Shown: positions 53,511 to 63,315, numbered from the stretch's first letter. The stretch is DNA of 64,000 bases from Flavobacterium frigoris PS1 (GCF_000252125.1 NZ_AHKF01000015.1:307660-371659), one strand, 5' to 3'. The notes: generated by a model from the sequence alone, not told the origin. A program made the numbers and translations.

Positions 53511-54185
53511 TTATTTTTTTAAAACAGTTGTAATAAGATTAATATAAAAATCAGTTGGACTAATGTTTTCGTTACAATTGGTAATCGTAGTTAAATGATC
53601 TCTTAAAAAATGCTGATGAAGCGCCCCTTCAATTATATTTGAGGCAAGGCTTTTTGCAAATGGGTAGTCAGGGTTGACAGCAATTATTAAATGAACAATT
53701 CGATTGATTACGTTTTTGTATATCAAAAAGAAGCCTTCTTTATTTTCTTCATCAACTTCTTTGGTGTGAAGGGTCTTTGTGAATTCAGAGATGATTATTT
53801 TATTTAAAACTGATTCGTTGATGTGTTTTGTAGCTTCGTCATCTTCAATTTTTTCAGTTACAATGATGATCGCTTTTTTTAGCTTATCGAAAGAATCTTC
53901 GATGTTGTTTGTAGCAAAAAACAATTTGTATTCCATCCAATTCCAATACCAAGAAGAAAGATAGACTAATAATTTGTGTTTATTTTCAAAGTAGCGATAA
54001 ATAGAGCTTTCATTAGAACCAATTTTTACTCCTAACTTTTTAAAAGTAAAATCATCAAAACCAATATCATCGATTAAAAGAATACTTTCTTTGATTATTT
54101 TTTTTCCTAACGTGGAGGTCTCAGGATCTTTTACATAGATCTTTTCGTTTACTTGTATCTTAATAGTTGATATTAAATCTCTCAT
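53511..54185 (-). CDS. TetR/AcrR family regulator
   Basis: This 224-residue regulator has an N-terminal TetR helix-turn-helix (KKIIKESILLIDDIGFDDFTFKKLGVKIGSNESSIYRYFENKHKLL) and a diverged helical ligand domain. It is the first gene of the exporter operon, 7 bp before the ABC gene, so it probably controls its own operon. A palindrome ATAG-N5-CTAT lies inside its promoter (54212-54224), a plausible operator. Ligand unknown. Confidence 0.92.
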   Translation of the reverse strand: MRDLISTIKIQVNEKIYVKDPETSTLGKKIIKESILLIDDIGFDDFTFKKLGVKIGSNESSIYRYFENKHKLLVYLSSWYWNWMEYKLFFATNNIEDSFDKLKKAIIIVTEKIEDDEATKHINESVLNKIIISEFTKTLHTKEVDEENKEGFFLIYKNVINRIVHLIIAVNPDYPFAKSLASNIIEGALHQHFLRDHLTTITNCNENISPTDFYINLITTVLKK

Positions 54186-54203
54186 AATTAATATTATTTA
54201 GTG

Positions 54204-54233
54204 CAAATATAATAGCAATACTATCAAATACAA
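54204..54233 (-). promoter_or_regulatory. Promoter of the TetR-ABC-HlyD-TolC operon with candidate operator
   Basis: Minus-strand TTG (54233-54231) and TATATTTG (54211-54204) are 19 bp apart. The spacer contains ATAGCAATACTAT, a palindrome with 5-nt centre suited to a TetR dimer. Confidence 0.7.
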
Positions 54234-54343
54234 TGGTTTTAAGTTTTTTTTAAAATAAAATTAATGCTTTTAGAAGAATTCTGGTATTGATAGATTAATA
54301 GGAACTAATCTGTAAATTAGCATAAATTTAAAAAGTAAACACC

Positions 54344-55582
54344 ATGGCTGTGACAAATGAATCGGCTCTAGACAAAGAAGGTCAGTTAGCTAAAATGAAG
54401 CGCATTGCATTGATTGTTTTGGGTTTTGCAGTGCTTTGTTTTTTTGTGGGACATTATTATAAAATAGCTTGGCTGAAGGCTTTTAGTGAAGCAGCTATGG
54501 TAGGTGGTATTGCTGATTGGTTTGCGGTAGTCGCTTTATTCCGACATCCGTTAGGAATTCCTATTCCACACACGGCATTAATACCTCAAAATAAAGATGC
54601 TATTGGTCAAAATTTAGGTACTTTTGTTTCAGATGAGTTTTTGATTAAAGAGAAATTAGAAGTGAAAATTGACGAATTTAATTTTGCTGTCAAAGCTACT
54701 ACATGGCTTTCTACTGAAGATAATGCTACTAAAATAGCAGGTTTAGTAGTTGAAAATCTAATTCCAGGAATTCTTAAAACAGTGGATGATGAGGATGTAC
54801 GACAGTTTATTCAAACGCAATTTCAAGCTAAACTGAATGAAATTAATTTTGGAGAATGGGTTGCAATGGGACTAGAATCTTTATCTAATAGCAAAAAACA
54901 AGAGGAATTAATAAGTAATTTGCTGATCATTTTTTCAGAAGAATTACAAGATAATAAGGAAGTTATTCGCGAAAAAGTAAAGGGATCTACACCTTGGTAC
55001 ACTATGGGAATCGCAGATAAAAAGTTGGCTGATGGTATTTTTAATGGACTTTATGAATTTATCGACCAAGCAAGAGAATCGGATAGCTTAATACGAAAAC
55101 GCATTGATTTGTATGTCGTAAATTTTATTGATGAATTGAAAAACTCAGCTGAAATGCAACAAAAGGTGAATTCTTTAGTAATCGAGTTTACTCAGAAAAA
55201 AGAAGTGCAAGATTACATAAGTTCTATTTGGGAGAAATTAAAAACTGCTGTCACAACGGATTTAGAGAAGGGTAGCGACTCAAAAATAAAATTGAGTTTG
55301 GCTACTATGGTTCGCAACTTCGGAAAAAACATTCAGGACGATCCTCTAATGATTACTAAAATTAATGATTTTGTAAAAATAGATTTATTAGCAGTTTTGA
55401 TTCGGAACAAAAAAGCCATTGGAGATTTAATTGCCAATTCAGTTAAAAGTTGGGATAAAAAAGAAATCTCAAATAAACTTGAGTTAGAAATAGGCAAGGA
55501 CTTGCAGTATATTCGAATTAACGGAACTGTAGTAGGTGGTTTGGTGGGGCTTTTGATTTATGCTGTAGAGCAGTTTCTTTAA
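54344..55582 (+). CDS. DUF445 membrane protein
   Basis: This 412-residue protein belongs to the DUF445 family of membrane proteins. It has hydrophobic segments at the N-terminus (about 20-40, IALIVLGFAVLCFFVGHYY) and at the very C-terminus (about 390-410, VVGGLVGLLIYAVEQF), with a long helical soluble region between. The segment AAMVGGIADWFAVVALFRHPLGIPIPHTALIPQNKDAIG near the N-terminus is diagnostic. Function unknown. It stands alone, convergent with gpmI over a bidirectional terminator. Confidence 0.92.
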   Translation: MAVTNESALDKEGQLAKMKRIALIVLGFAVLCFFVGHYYKIAWLKAFSEAAMVGGIADWFAVVALFRHPLGIPIPHTALIPQNKDAIGQNLGTFVSDEFLIKEKLEVKIDEFNFAVKATTWLSTEDNATKIAGLVVENLIPGILKTVDDEDVRQFIQTQFQAKLNEINFGEWVAMGLESLSNSKKQEELISNLLIIFSEELQDNKEVIREKVKGSTPWYTMGIADKKLADGIFNGLYEFIDQARESDSLIRKRIDLYVVNFIDELKNSAEMQQKVNSLVIEFTQKKEVQDYISSIWEKLKTAVTTDLEKGSDSKIKLSLATMVRNFGKNIQDDPLMITKINDFVKIDLLAVLIRNKKAIGDLIANSVKSWDKKEISNKLELEIGKDLQYIRINGTVVGGLVGLLIYAVEQFL

Positions 55583-55588
55583 ATAAAA

Positions 55589-55617
55589 AAAGGCTACTCT
55601 TTTGAGGAGTAGCCTTT
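55589..55617. terminator. Bidirectional terminator between DUF445 and gpmI genes
   Basis: The stem AAAGGCTACTC / GAGTAGCCTTT with an A run on the left, between convergent genes. Confidence 0.92.
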
Positions 55618-55640
55618 GAATAAAATATATTTCGTTGTTC

Positions 55641-57158
55641 TTATAACAGGGAATGTTGTGTCATGACTGCCGGTTTTTCAATGCCCATCAATTCTAGAAT
55701 AGTTGGTGCAATATCACCTAAAACTCCGTCGTGAACTTCTTTAAGATCTTTGTCGACCAGAATAAAAGGAACCGGATTTGTAGTATGTGCGGTATTAGGA
55801 CTTCCGTCAGGATTAATCATGGTTTCGCAGTTACCATGGTCAGCAATAACAAGAACGGTATAGTCATGTGCTACAGCCGTTGTGATTACTTTTTCGACAC
55901 ATTTGTCAACAGCTTCGCATGCTTTTATAGCTGCAGCCATAATTCCTGTATGACCTACCATATCACCATTGGCAAAATTAAGGCATACAAAATCAACATC
56001 GCCCTTTTCAAGCTCAGGAATCAATGAATCTGTAAGTTCAAACGCACTCATTTCAGGTTGTAGGTCATAAGTGGCCACTTTAGGAGAATTTTTTAAAAGT
56101 CGTTTTTCGCCTCTAAAAGGGATTTCTCTACCACCAGAAAAGAAAAAAGTAACATGAGGGTACTTTTCCGTTTCGGCAATTCTGATTTGGGTTTTGTTGT
56201 GTTTTTCTAAAACTTCACCTAATGTTTCTTCGATGTTGTCTTTATTGTATACCACTTTTACATTTTTGTATGTTTCATCATAGTTGGTCAACGTTACATA
56301 ATACAAATTGAGTTTGTGCATGTTTTGTTCGTGAAAGTCTTGTTGCGAAAGTGCTTCAGTCAATTCTCTTCCACGATCCGTTCTGAAATTAAAGAATATA
56401 ACAACATCTTCATCTTCGATTGTAGCAATTGGTTTTTCGTTATCATCCACTATAACTATTGGGTTGATGAATTCGTCAGTTATATTTTCGTTATAACTAT
56501 TTTCGATTGTAGCAACTGCATTTTTAGAAGGAGTTCCTTTTCCGTTTACCAATAAATCGTAGGCAAGTTTCACTCTTTCCCAGCGCTTATCACGATCCAT
56601 GGCGTAATATCTCCCTATAACAGAAGCGACTTTAACGGTAGTATTTGAAATGTAGTTTTCTAAATTCTGGATATAGTTTTTTCCTGATTTAGGATCGACG
56701 TCTCTTCCATCTGTAAAAGCATGAACAAAAACATCTTTTAATCCATACTCTTGGGTTGCATCAATTAATCCGCGTAAATGGGAAGTATGGGAGTGAACAC
56801 CACCATCAGAAACCAATCCTAAGAAGTGTACTTTTTTGTTATTGTCTTTGGCATATTGAAAAGCGTCTTTAAGCACTTGTTCTTTAGCTAAAGTTTTATT
56901 GGCTACGGCCAAATTTATCTTAGCTAAATCTTGGTATACAATTCTACCAGCACCTAAATTCATGTGTCCTACTTCACTATTACCCATTTGTCCTTCTGGC
57001 AAGCCCACATTTAAACCGTCAGTTCTAAGTTGTGCGCTTGGGTAATTTTTATAAAGACTATTTATAAACGGAATATGTGCATTGTCAATTGCTGATACTT
57101 TCGGGTCTGGAGATTTTCCCCAGCCGTCCAAAATCATTAGTATAACTTTCTTGTTCAT
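55641..57158 (-). CDS. gpmI: Cofactor-independent phosphoglycerate mutase
   Basis: GpmI interconverts 3- and 2-phosphoglycerate in glycolysis using two manganese ions. The 505-residue protein has LMILDGWG (metal-binding Asp11), the phosphorylated Ser61 in MGNSEVGHMNLGAGR, and the C-terminal metal site VIADHGNCE and AHTTNPVPFI. Length matches the family. It has its own promoter region with TATCTTTG (minus strand, 57175-57182). Secure. Confidence 0.97.
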   Translation of the reverse strand: MNKKVILMILDGWGKSPDPKVSAIDNAHIPFINSLYKNYPSAQLRTDGLNVGLPEGQMGNSEVGHMNLGAGRIVYQDLAKINLAVANKTLAKEQVLKDAFQYAKDNNKKVHFLGLVSDGGVHSHTSHLRGLIDATQEYGLKDVFVHAFTDGRDVDPKSGKNYIQNLENYISNTTVKVASVIGRYYAMDRDKRWERVKLAYDLLVNGKGTPSKNAVATIENSYNENITDEFINPIVIVDDNEKPIATIEDEDVVIFFNFRTDRGRELTEALSQQDFHEQNMHKLNLYYVTLTNYDETYKNVKVVYNKDNIEETLGEVLEKHNKTQIRIAETEKYPHVTFFFSGGREIPFRGEKRLLKNSPKVATYDLQPEMSAFELTDSLIPELEKGDVDFVCLNFANGDMVGHTGIMAAAIKACEAVDKCVEKVITTAVAHDYTVLVIADHGNCETMINPDGSPNTAHTTNPVPFILVDKDLKEVHDGVLGDIAPTILELMGIEKPAVMTQHSLL

Positions 57159-57298
57159 TTTAATATGTTTTAAACAAAGATAAAGTATTTATAAAATCTT
57201 CTTAGTCAACAAAGTTACTATTATACATTCGGGAGAGAAGGCATTAAAATAATATTAATTTTATGGTGTATGTGGTCTTTTTTTAAAATTAATGCACC

Positions 57299-59716
57299 TT
57301 AGGATTTGCTTTTTAAGCTATTGTAGTCAATAAAATATTTTACGCTTATCGAAAAAGCATGATTTAATGCGTCATTATTCAATAAATCAGTGACGTTCTT
57401 TTCAAAATTCTTGTTAATAGTATTTTCAAAATTTGCGGCATTGTTTCTATAGAGAACAGAGACTTGGCTACCTGGAGCAAACCACCAAGAGTAGGACAGG
57501 TCAAAATTCCAAGAATTAAAACTGGAGTTTTTATTCGTATTATAGTTGGTGTAATCAGCTAGTCGTCCATTTTGTTCTAAGGACAAATAGTTTTTATTCT
57601 CTGCATAAGACCAATATTGGCGTATGGCGAGATCGAAGTTCATTTTGCTGCTAATGGAGTATTTTCCTGAAATACTGTTGGAGTAAGTAATTACGTTCCT
57701 GCTAGCAAACACAATAGTTTCTGGCGTGCTGCTGTTTAGGTCTTCATCTATACTGTCTACAAATCCCTTATTGTTGTTTCTTCTTTGGAAATAAAAATTA
57801 TAGTTCATGGAAAACTTATCGTTAAAACGATATCTTGGTCCTAACAAGAACTCATAGGTACTCCTTTCGGTTTCGTTAAAAATCGAATAGGAAGGGTTAA
57901 AATCAATTGCGAATTTATTATTGTAATTTGAGGAAATGTAAAGCCAGGCATTATATTTTTGAGGTAGGATTACATACCTATTGGCTGTTCTTGCTTCATA
58001 GAAATCATACGATTCAATGGGGTTTATATTGACACCAAATCCTACATAATGATTTTTTTTAGTGTCAAGGTTTACATTTATATTTATATTATTTCCTTGA
58101 ATTTTCCCTGTTTGTTTGTGAAACTGGGTATACATATTGTAGTTTAACTTAAAGCTATTAAAAAGCGTAGTGGGATTTAATATTCTGTAGTTTGCATTCC
58201 CGTAGATACTATAATAGTTAGTTTCAAAATTAATTCCTAAGTCGTTGTTGTCGTAGTCTTTAGTGACTAAGTCTGCACCAAAGCTGTATCTGTACTTGCC
58301 ACTAGTTTCTGCAAAATTTAATGTGGTATAAACTCCTTTTTTATCTTCCAAGGCGTTGATATAGCTGTATTTGAAATTTCCGGAAAGGTTGTAAGTGTTT
58401 TTTTTAGTATTTAAATCCCAAACTAATGCTGATACGTTTGCATCACGAAATTTTCCGTTTCTAGTGACATTTGTATTAATAAAAGAAAAGGAAGAATTTT
58501 TTCTAAAGCGTTGATCCAGAACAAGAATATTGTAGTTCGTTAAAGGTTCCACTTCTTCTCTTCGGGTTTCTTTATTCACCGTGTTCTCAATAGTTGCATA
58601 GGTTTTTTCGGTTACTGCATTTAGCACGCCTATTCCTAAACCGCCTTTTGTTCTTCCTGAAACTTTCAAAGCATTTATTAAGTTGACGCTTGATGGGTTT
58701 TCAATAACTTCTTCATTATCTACAGTTGTAGGGTAAGCGGATGGTCTGCCACCTATTCTTCTAGAATATACTAAATTTCCTTTGCTAAAAAGGTCAGTTC
58801 CTTCGGTAAAAAAAGATCTATTTTCATTAAATTGCTGTTCAAATGGTCCTAGGTTTAATATCTGGTCATCGTATTTTGTTTGTCCAAAATCGGGGATTAA
58901 AATAGCGTCAAGAGTAAAGGCATCGTTAATGCCGTATTTAATGTCTAAACCGCCTTTCAGTGTTCCGTAGGTTTTTTGTTTAGAATTGGCATTTACATAA
59001 AAGGAAGAATAGGGTAAAAGGAATAACCTAGTAGGAGGTTTGATATTTTCAATTCCCTCAAGGACTCCAGATTGTTGTGTGAATGTCCCCACTTTTGAAT
59101 CAATATAATTCCAAGTAAATTTTTGACGATCTCTTCTTATTTCCCTAAAAAAATTCAGACCCCAAGTTTGTTTTTTTTCTCCAGAGAATCGCAGTGCAGC
59201 ATATGGAATACGCATTTCCACAACCCATCCAAAATCAGTTATTAATGCCTTGCTTTTCCATACAGCATCCCATGAATAGTCTTCGCCATTTGCATCTGTG
59301 GTAATACAATCAGCTTGTCCATCTGATGCGCATACATAAAACTGAAAATCTTGTTGTCCGTCATTAAATCCGTTTATGAAAACTCCAAATAAATCAGATG
59401 TTCCAAAGTCATCTCTTTTCGAAATCTCTTTTAGTATTTTATTGGGTTCGTCGTCATATAAAGTCGCAGCTATATAAACAGCATCATTGTCATAAACTAC
59501 TTTAACGGTGGTTTTTTTGTTTTCAGTAATTGGCTTTCCATTGTCAGGTTGAAACATGATAAAGTTATCAGCGATAGGAGTTGTTTCCCAGATGCTCTCC
59601 TCAAGTTTTCCATCAATGGTAATAGTACTGGATGTAAAGTTTGTTTTTAAGACTTTCTTTTGGCTGTAGCCAAGGACAGAAAAAAAGAGAATAACTATAA
59701 GAAGTAACTTTCTCAT
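57299..59716 (-). CDS. DUF5916 domain outer-membrane-associated protein, copy A
   Basis: This 805-residue protein has a signal peptide MRKLLLIVILFFSVLGYSQ, an N-terminal carbohydrate-binding (CBM9-like) domain (about 35-225; ITIDGKLEESIWETTP, FQPDNGKPITENKKT, VVEMRIPYAALRFS) and a DUF5916 beta-barrel-like region that ends in an aromatic C-terminus (VKYFIDYNSLKSKS). A frame reaching to 59773 exists, but the signal peptide fixes the start at 59716. It is followed by a paralogue upstream, so the two are a tandem pair. Function unknown; location in the outer membrane or surface is inferred from the fold type. Confidence 0.88.
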   Translation of the reverse strand: MRKLLLIVILFFSVLGYSQKKVLKTNFTSSTITIDGKLEESIWETTPIADNFIMFQPDNGKPITENKKTTVKVVYDNDAVYIAATLYDDEPNKILKEISKRDDFGTSDLFGVFINGFNDGQQDFQFYVCASDGQADCITTDANGEDYSWDAVWKSKALITDFGWVVEMRIPYAALRFSGEKKQTWGLNFFREIRRDRQKFTWNYIDSKVGTFTQQSGVLEGIENIKPPTRLFLLPYSSFYVNANSKQKTYGTLKGGLDIKYGINDAFTLDAILIPDFGQTKYDDQILNLGPFEQQFNENRSFFTEGTDLFSKGNLVYSRRIGGRPSAYPTTVDNEEVIENPSSVNLINALKVSGRTKGGLGIGVLNAVTEKTYATIENTVNKETRREEVEPLTNYNILVLDQRFRKNSSFSFINTNVTRNGKFRDANVSALVWDLNTKKNTYNLSGNFKYSYINALEDKKGVYTTLNFAETSGKYRYSFGADLVTKDYDNNDLGINFETNYYSIYGNANYRILNPTTLFNSFKLNYNMYTQFHKQTGKIQGNNININVNLDTKKNHYVGFGVNINPIESYDFYEARTANRYVILPQKYNAWLYISSNYNNKFAIDFNPSYSIFNETERSTYEFLLGPRYRFNDKFSMNYNFYFQRRNNNKGFVDSIDEDLNSSTPETIVFASRNVITYSNSISGKYSISSKMNFDLAIRQYWSYAENKNYLSLEQNGRLADYTNYNTNKNSSFNSWNFDLSYSWWFAPGSQVSVLYRNNAANFENTINKNFEKNVTDLLNNDALNHAFSISVKYFIDYNSLKSKS

Positions 59717-59894
59717 GTGATTTTTATTGATGTGATGATTGATGAAATGGTATTTTATATAAAAATAGACCACGCTTTTATAAATTTGTTACAGTTTTTT
59801 TTAACAAAAAAAATCCAAGCATATTTTATTCGTTGAAAAAACATGATTGATCAAAAAACTTAATCAATCATATTATGATAAGTTGATGCAGTTA

Positions 59895-62288
59895 TTAAAA
59901 TTTGTTTTTCACTCTGTTATAGTCAATAAAATAGCGAAAGCTAACGGAAAAGATATTGGTCATATCTGCGTCAAAAACGTTTTTAAGGTTAGCGTGGAAG
60001 TTTTTCTCCACATTGTTAGACCCAATCTGAGTGTAATTACGATATAATACTGAAAGTTCACTTCCCGGAGCAAACCACCAAGAGTAAGATAAGTCGAAGT
60101 TCCAAGAATTGAAATTTCTATTTTTATTTAGGGAATACTCATTGTTTGGATTAAGATAACCATTGTCCTGTAAAGTAAAAAAAGTATCATTGTCTGAGTA
60201 TGACCAATAATATCGTCCGCTAAGATTTAAAGTCATCTTGGTGTTGATCGCATATTTACCGGTGATATTGTTTTGCAGAATTTCTCTATCTCTTTTACCA
60301 AAAATGATGTCAGTATTGTCAAACGCCACCCATCCACGGTCATTTAGCTTTTTAGTGTATTGGAAATCATAGGCTAAAGACAACTTGTCGTTGAATCTAT
60401 ATTTTACACCCCCATTAAGCAGATAAGTAACTCTTTGATCTTCGTCAAATTTAGTTATTGCAGATTCAATTTCATAGGTGAAAGCTTTGTTTTGATTAGT
60501 AACAAATGCGGCATAAACGGTAGCGCTTTTTGGGATGTATACAAACCGCCCGTCTACACGAGGCTCGAAAAAATCAAAGCGATCCAAGGGGTTTAATTGA
60601 AAAAGGAATTCAACGTAATTGTTTTTTAAAGTAGTTGCCTTTATAGAAGTTTTGTACCATCCTTCCTGGGTTTTACCGGTTGTGTTTTGTACTTCTAAAT
60701 TTAATTCTTGCTCAATTTTAAATGTATTGAAGAATTTTGTAGGGTTAACTATTCTGTAGCTCCCGTTAGCAAAAGCACTATGGTAATTGGTGTAAAAAAT
60801 GATTCCAAGGTCATTTATGTCGTAATTTTTAGAGATGTATTTTCCGGAAAGGAAGTACCTGTATTTCCCGCTTGTTTTTGCGAAATTCAATGATGTTTTG
60901 ATACCGTCATAATTCTCAATGTCATTAACGGTGCTGTATTTTAGGTCACCATACAAATTATAAGAATTTGCTTTGGTACTCAAGTCAAACAATGCGGCAG
61001 AAACATTGGCGTCTCTAAAGCCTCCATTACGAGTTGTGTTAGTATTTACAAATGAAACCGATGAGTTTTGATTAAACCGTTGGTCAAAAACCAATACATT
61101 ATAGTTAGTCAATGGTTCTATAACTTCTTTTCTATATTCATCCGTGTCGGTGTTTCTAATGGTGGCGTAGGTTTTTTCGGTGATGGCATTCAAGAAGCCA
61201 ATTCCTAGTCCTCCTTCTGTTCGTCCAGATACTTTTACTGCATTGATTAAATCAACGGTGCTTGGGTAATTCGTGATTTCTTCATTAGCTGCAGTTTCAG
61301 GAACAGAACTAGGTGAGCCACCTATTCGCCTGGAATAAAATAGATTTCCTATATTAAATAAATTGGTTCCTTCAGTAAAAAAAGGTCTGTTCTCATCTAG
61401 TTTTTGTTCGAAAGGTTCTAGATTTAAAATGGCATTATCAAATTTTGTTTGTCCAAAATCAGGTACTAAAATGGCGTCTAATGTAAACGCATCATTAATT
61501 CCGTATTTAATGTCCAAACCAGCTTTAAAAGTTTTATCGGAGCCCAATTCGTTTTTTTGATAATAAAAAGAGGTGTAAGGAATAAAGAAAAGACGGGTTG
61601 GTGTATTTATATTTTCTATTCCTTCAAGAATTCCCGCTTGGTTAGTGACGGAGCCAATTTTTGTGTCAACGTGATTCCAAGTGTATTTTTGGACATCTCG
61701 CTTTACTTCTCTCATAAAGTTTAGTCCCCATGTTTGTTTCTGGGAGTTAGAGAAGCGTAGGGCGGCGTAAGGGATTCTCATTTCTACCACCCAACCGAAA
61801 TCGGTTATTGAAACTTCACTGTCCCATATTGCATCCCAAGAATAGTCTTCGCCGTCCTTTGTCGCCACGCAGTCCATTTGACCGCCAGCGGCACTTACAT
61901 AAAACGTATAATCTTGTTGTCCATCATTAAATCCATTAATAGAAACTGAAAAATGATCGGAAACCCCAAAAACATCTCTGTTAGTAATTTCTTTTTGAAT
62001 TTTATTGGGCTCACTATCGTATAAAAGGGCCGAAATGTAAATAGCATCATTGTCATATAAAACCTTTATTTCGGTTTTTTTATCTTCACTGATAGGCTTG
62101 CCGTTGTCAGGTTCAAACATGATAAAATTAGAAGCTATTTCCGGGTTTTCCGTCCATGCTGCTTCATTTATTTTACCGTCGATAGTAATGTTACTCGTGG
62201 TAGATTTTGCAAAAAGGACTTTTTTCTGACAATAGCTGGTTAAACTAAATAAAACAAGAAAAGGTAATAAAAAGCATTGAAATCTCAT
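59895..62288 (-). CDS. DUF5916 domain outer-membrane-associated protein, copy B
   Basis: A 797-residue paralogue of copy A, with signal peptide MRFQCFLLPFLVLFSLTSYCQ, the CBM9-like domain and the DUF5916 barrel. Long stretches are alike, for example DIKYGINDAFTLDAI in both and the tail VSFRYFIDYNRVKNKF. It is 178 bp upstream of copy A and has its own promoter (62312-62340). The pair likely arose by duplication. Substrate unknown. Confidence 0.88.
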   Translation of the reverse strand: MRFQCFLLPFLVLFSLTSYCQKKVLFAKSTTSNITIDGKINEAAWTENPEIASNFIMFEPDNGKPISEDKKTEIKVLYDNDAIYISALLYDSEPNKIQKEITNRDVFGVSDHFSVSINGFNDGQQDYTFYVSAAGGQMDCVATKDGEDYSWDAIWDSEVSITDFGWVVEMRIPYAALRFSNSQKQTWGLNFMREVKRDVQKYTWNHVDTKIGSVTNQAGILEGIENINTPTRLFFIPYTSFYYQKNELGSDKTFKAGLDIKYGINDAFTLDAILVPDFGQTKFDNAILNLEPFEQKLDENRPFFTEGTNLFNIGNLFYSRRIGGSPSSVPETAANEEITNYPSTVDLINAVKVSGRTEGGLGIGFLNAITEKTYATIRNTDTDEYRKEVIEPLTNYNVLVFDQRFNQNSSVSFVNTNTTRNGGFRDANVSAALFDLSTKANSYNLYGDLKYSTVNDIENYDGIKTSLNFAKTSGKYRYFLSGKYISKNYDINDLGIIFYTNYHSAFANGSYRIVNPTKFFNTFKIEQELNLEVQNTTGKTQEGWYKTSIKATTLKNNYVEFLFQLNPLDRFDFFEPRVDGRFVYIPKSATVYAAFVTNQNKAFTYEIESAITKFDEDQRVTYLLNGGVKYRFNDKLSLAYDFQYTKKLNDRGWVAFDNTDIIFGKRDREILQNNITGKYAINTKMTLNLSGRYYWSYSDNDTFFTLQDNGYLNPNNEYSLNKNRNFNSWNFDLSYSWWFAPGSELSVLYRNYTQIGSNNVEKNFHANLKNVFDADMTNIFSVSFRYFIDYNRVKNKF

Positions 62289-62311
62289 TGGTTATTGTGA
62301 TTTGGGTCATA

Positions 62312-62340
62312 CAAAAATAACATAATTAACATAAAATCAA
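62312..62340 (-). promoter_or_regulatory. Promoter of DUF5916 copy B
   Basis: Minus-strand TTG (62340-62338) and TATTTTTG (62319-62312) are 18 bp apart, about 24 bp before the start codon. Confidence 0.7.
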
Positions 62341-62403
62341 AATATTGTTAGATGTTCATGGGTCTAAATATGGAGGGGAAATGGTTAAAAATACCTTAAA
62401 ACA

Positions 62404-62445
62404 TCCAATGGCGTAATTGGATTAAGTAAATTTTTAATACTTTTG
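62404..62445 (+). promoter_or_regulatory. Promoter and inverted repeat of the L,D-transpeptidase gene
   Basis: TTG (62417-62419) and TACTTTTG (62438-62445) are 18 bp apart. The inverted repeat TCCAAT-N6-ATTGGA (62404-62421) overlaps the -33 box and could be an operator. Confidence 0.65.
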
Positions 62446-62469
62446 TAACTGTTAACCAAATAAAAATCA

Positions 62470-63186
62470 ATGATATACAAGTTTTGCCCCGCTGTATTGT
62501 TATTAATTCTTTCGTTCTCTCCTGGTAATTTGTTCTTTTCTGAGACCAAAAATGTGAAGGAAATTGCTAAAGTAATAAAAACTAGTTCCGAAACGAATGA
62601 GGAAGCCATTTATAATAGTCTGAATTCAAATCAATTCGCCCTGCCCCAATTAGAAAGTTTTAAAGAAGCTTTGAAGGGTTTTTATATTTTAAAAGAAAAA
62701 GGTTTAATTAGTAAAAATATATTGACACTAATTGATTTTAGTATGTCATCGAATTCCAAGAGACTTTGGGTAATTGACTTGACTACAAATACAATTTTGT
62801 ACAATTCTCTAGTTGCTCATGGAAGAAACACAGGAAATGAATTTGCAACTAGTTTTTCAAATTCACCTCAGTCTTTTAAAAGTAGCCTTGGATTTTACGC
62901 AACAGGAGAAATCTACAGTGGAAAACACGGAAATTCACTAAAATTAGATGGCTTGGAAAAAGGTATAAATAGTAACGCTAGAGAAAGAGCTGTTGTTATT
63001 CATGGCGCGGAGTATGTTTCAAATTCATTTATTCAAAACAATAAAAGACTGGGAAGAAGTTTAGGTTGTCCTGCTCTTCCTTTAGAATTAACAGATAAGA
63101 TAATACAAACGATAAAGGATAAATCCTGTTTGTTTATTTATTTTCCTTCTGATAGCTACAAAGGGGCTTCTAAATTAATTTCTTAA
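62470..63186 (+). CDS. L,D-transpeptidase catalytic domain (YkuD-like) protein
   Basis: This 238-residue exported protein has a signal peptide (about 24 residues) and a YkuD-like domain of the 'murein L,D-transpeptidase catalytic domain' type. His178 in VIHGAEYVS and Cys200 in RSLGCPALPLE are the catalytic pair. It would form L,D peptide crosslinks in peptidoglycan or attach proteins to it. There is no LysM or other wall-binding domain. It is a single gene with its own promoter and a terminator at 63265-63315. Family identification is good; which wall reaction is open. Confidence 0.9.
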   Translation: MIYKFCPAVLLLILSFSPGNLFFSETKNVKEIAKVIKTSSETNEEAIYNSLNSNQFALPQLESFKEALKGFYILKEKGLISKNILTLIDFSMSSNSKRLWVIDLTTNTILYNSLVAHGRNTGNEFATSFSNSPQSFKSSLGFYATGEIYSGKHGNSLKLDGLEKGINSNARERAVVIHGAEYVSNSFIQNNKRLGRSLGCPALPLELTDKIIQTIKDKSCLFIYFPSDSYKGASKLIS

Positions 63187-63264
63187 TTTTTGAATAGTAA
63201 AGAGAAATTATAAGTCATTTCAGGAAGCTTTCCAGGCTTCATTTATTCAAAATAGTTACAAGAT

Positions 63265-63315
63265 AAAAGTCTTTAGTTGAAATTGTTATTAAGCGATTTT
63301 AACTAAAGACTTTTT
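63265..63315 (+). terminator. Terminator after the L,D-transpeptidase gene
   Basis: The 14-bp stem AAAAGTCTTTAGTT / AACTAAAGACTTTT with a 22-nt loop and a T run, 79 bp past the stop. Confidence 0.85.
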
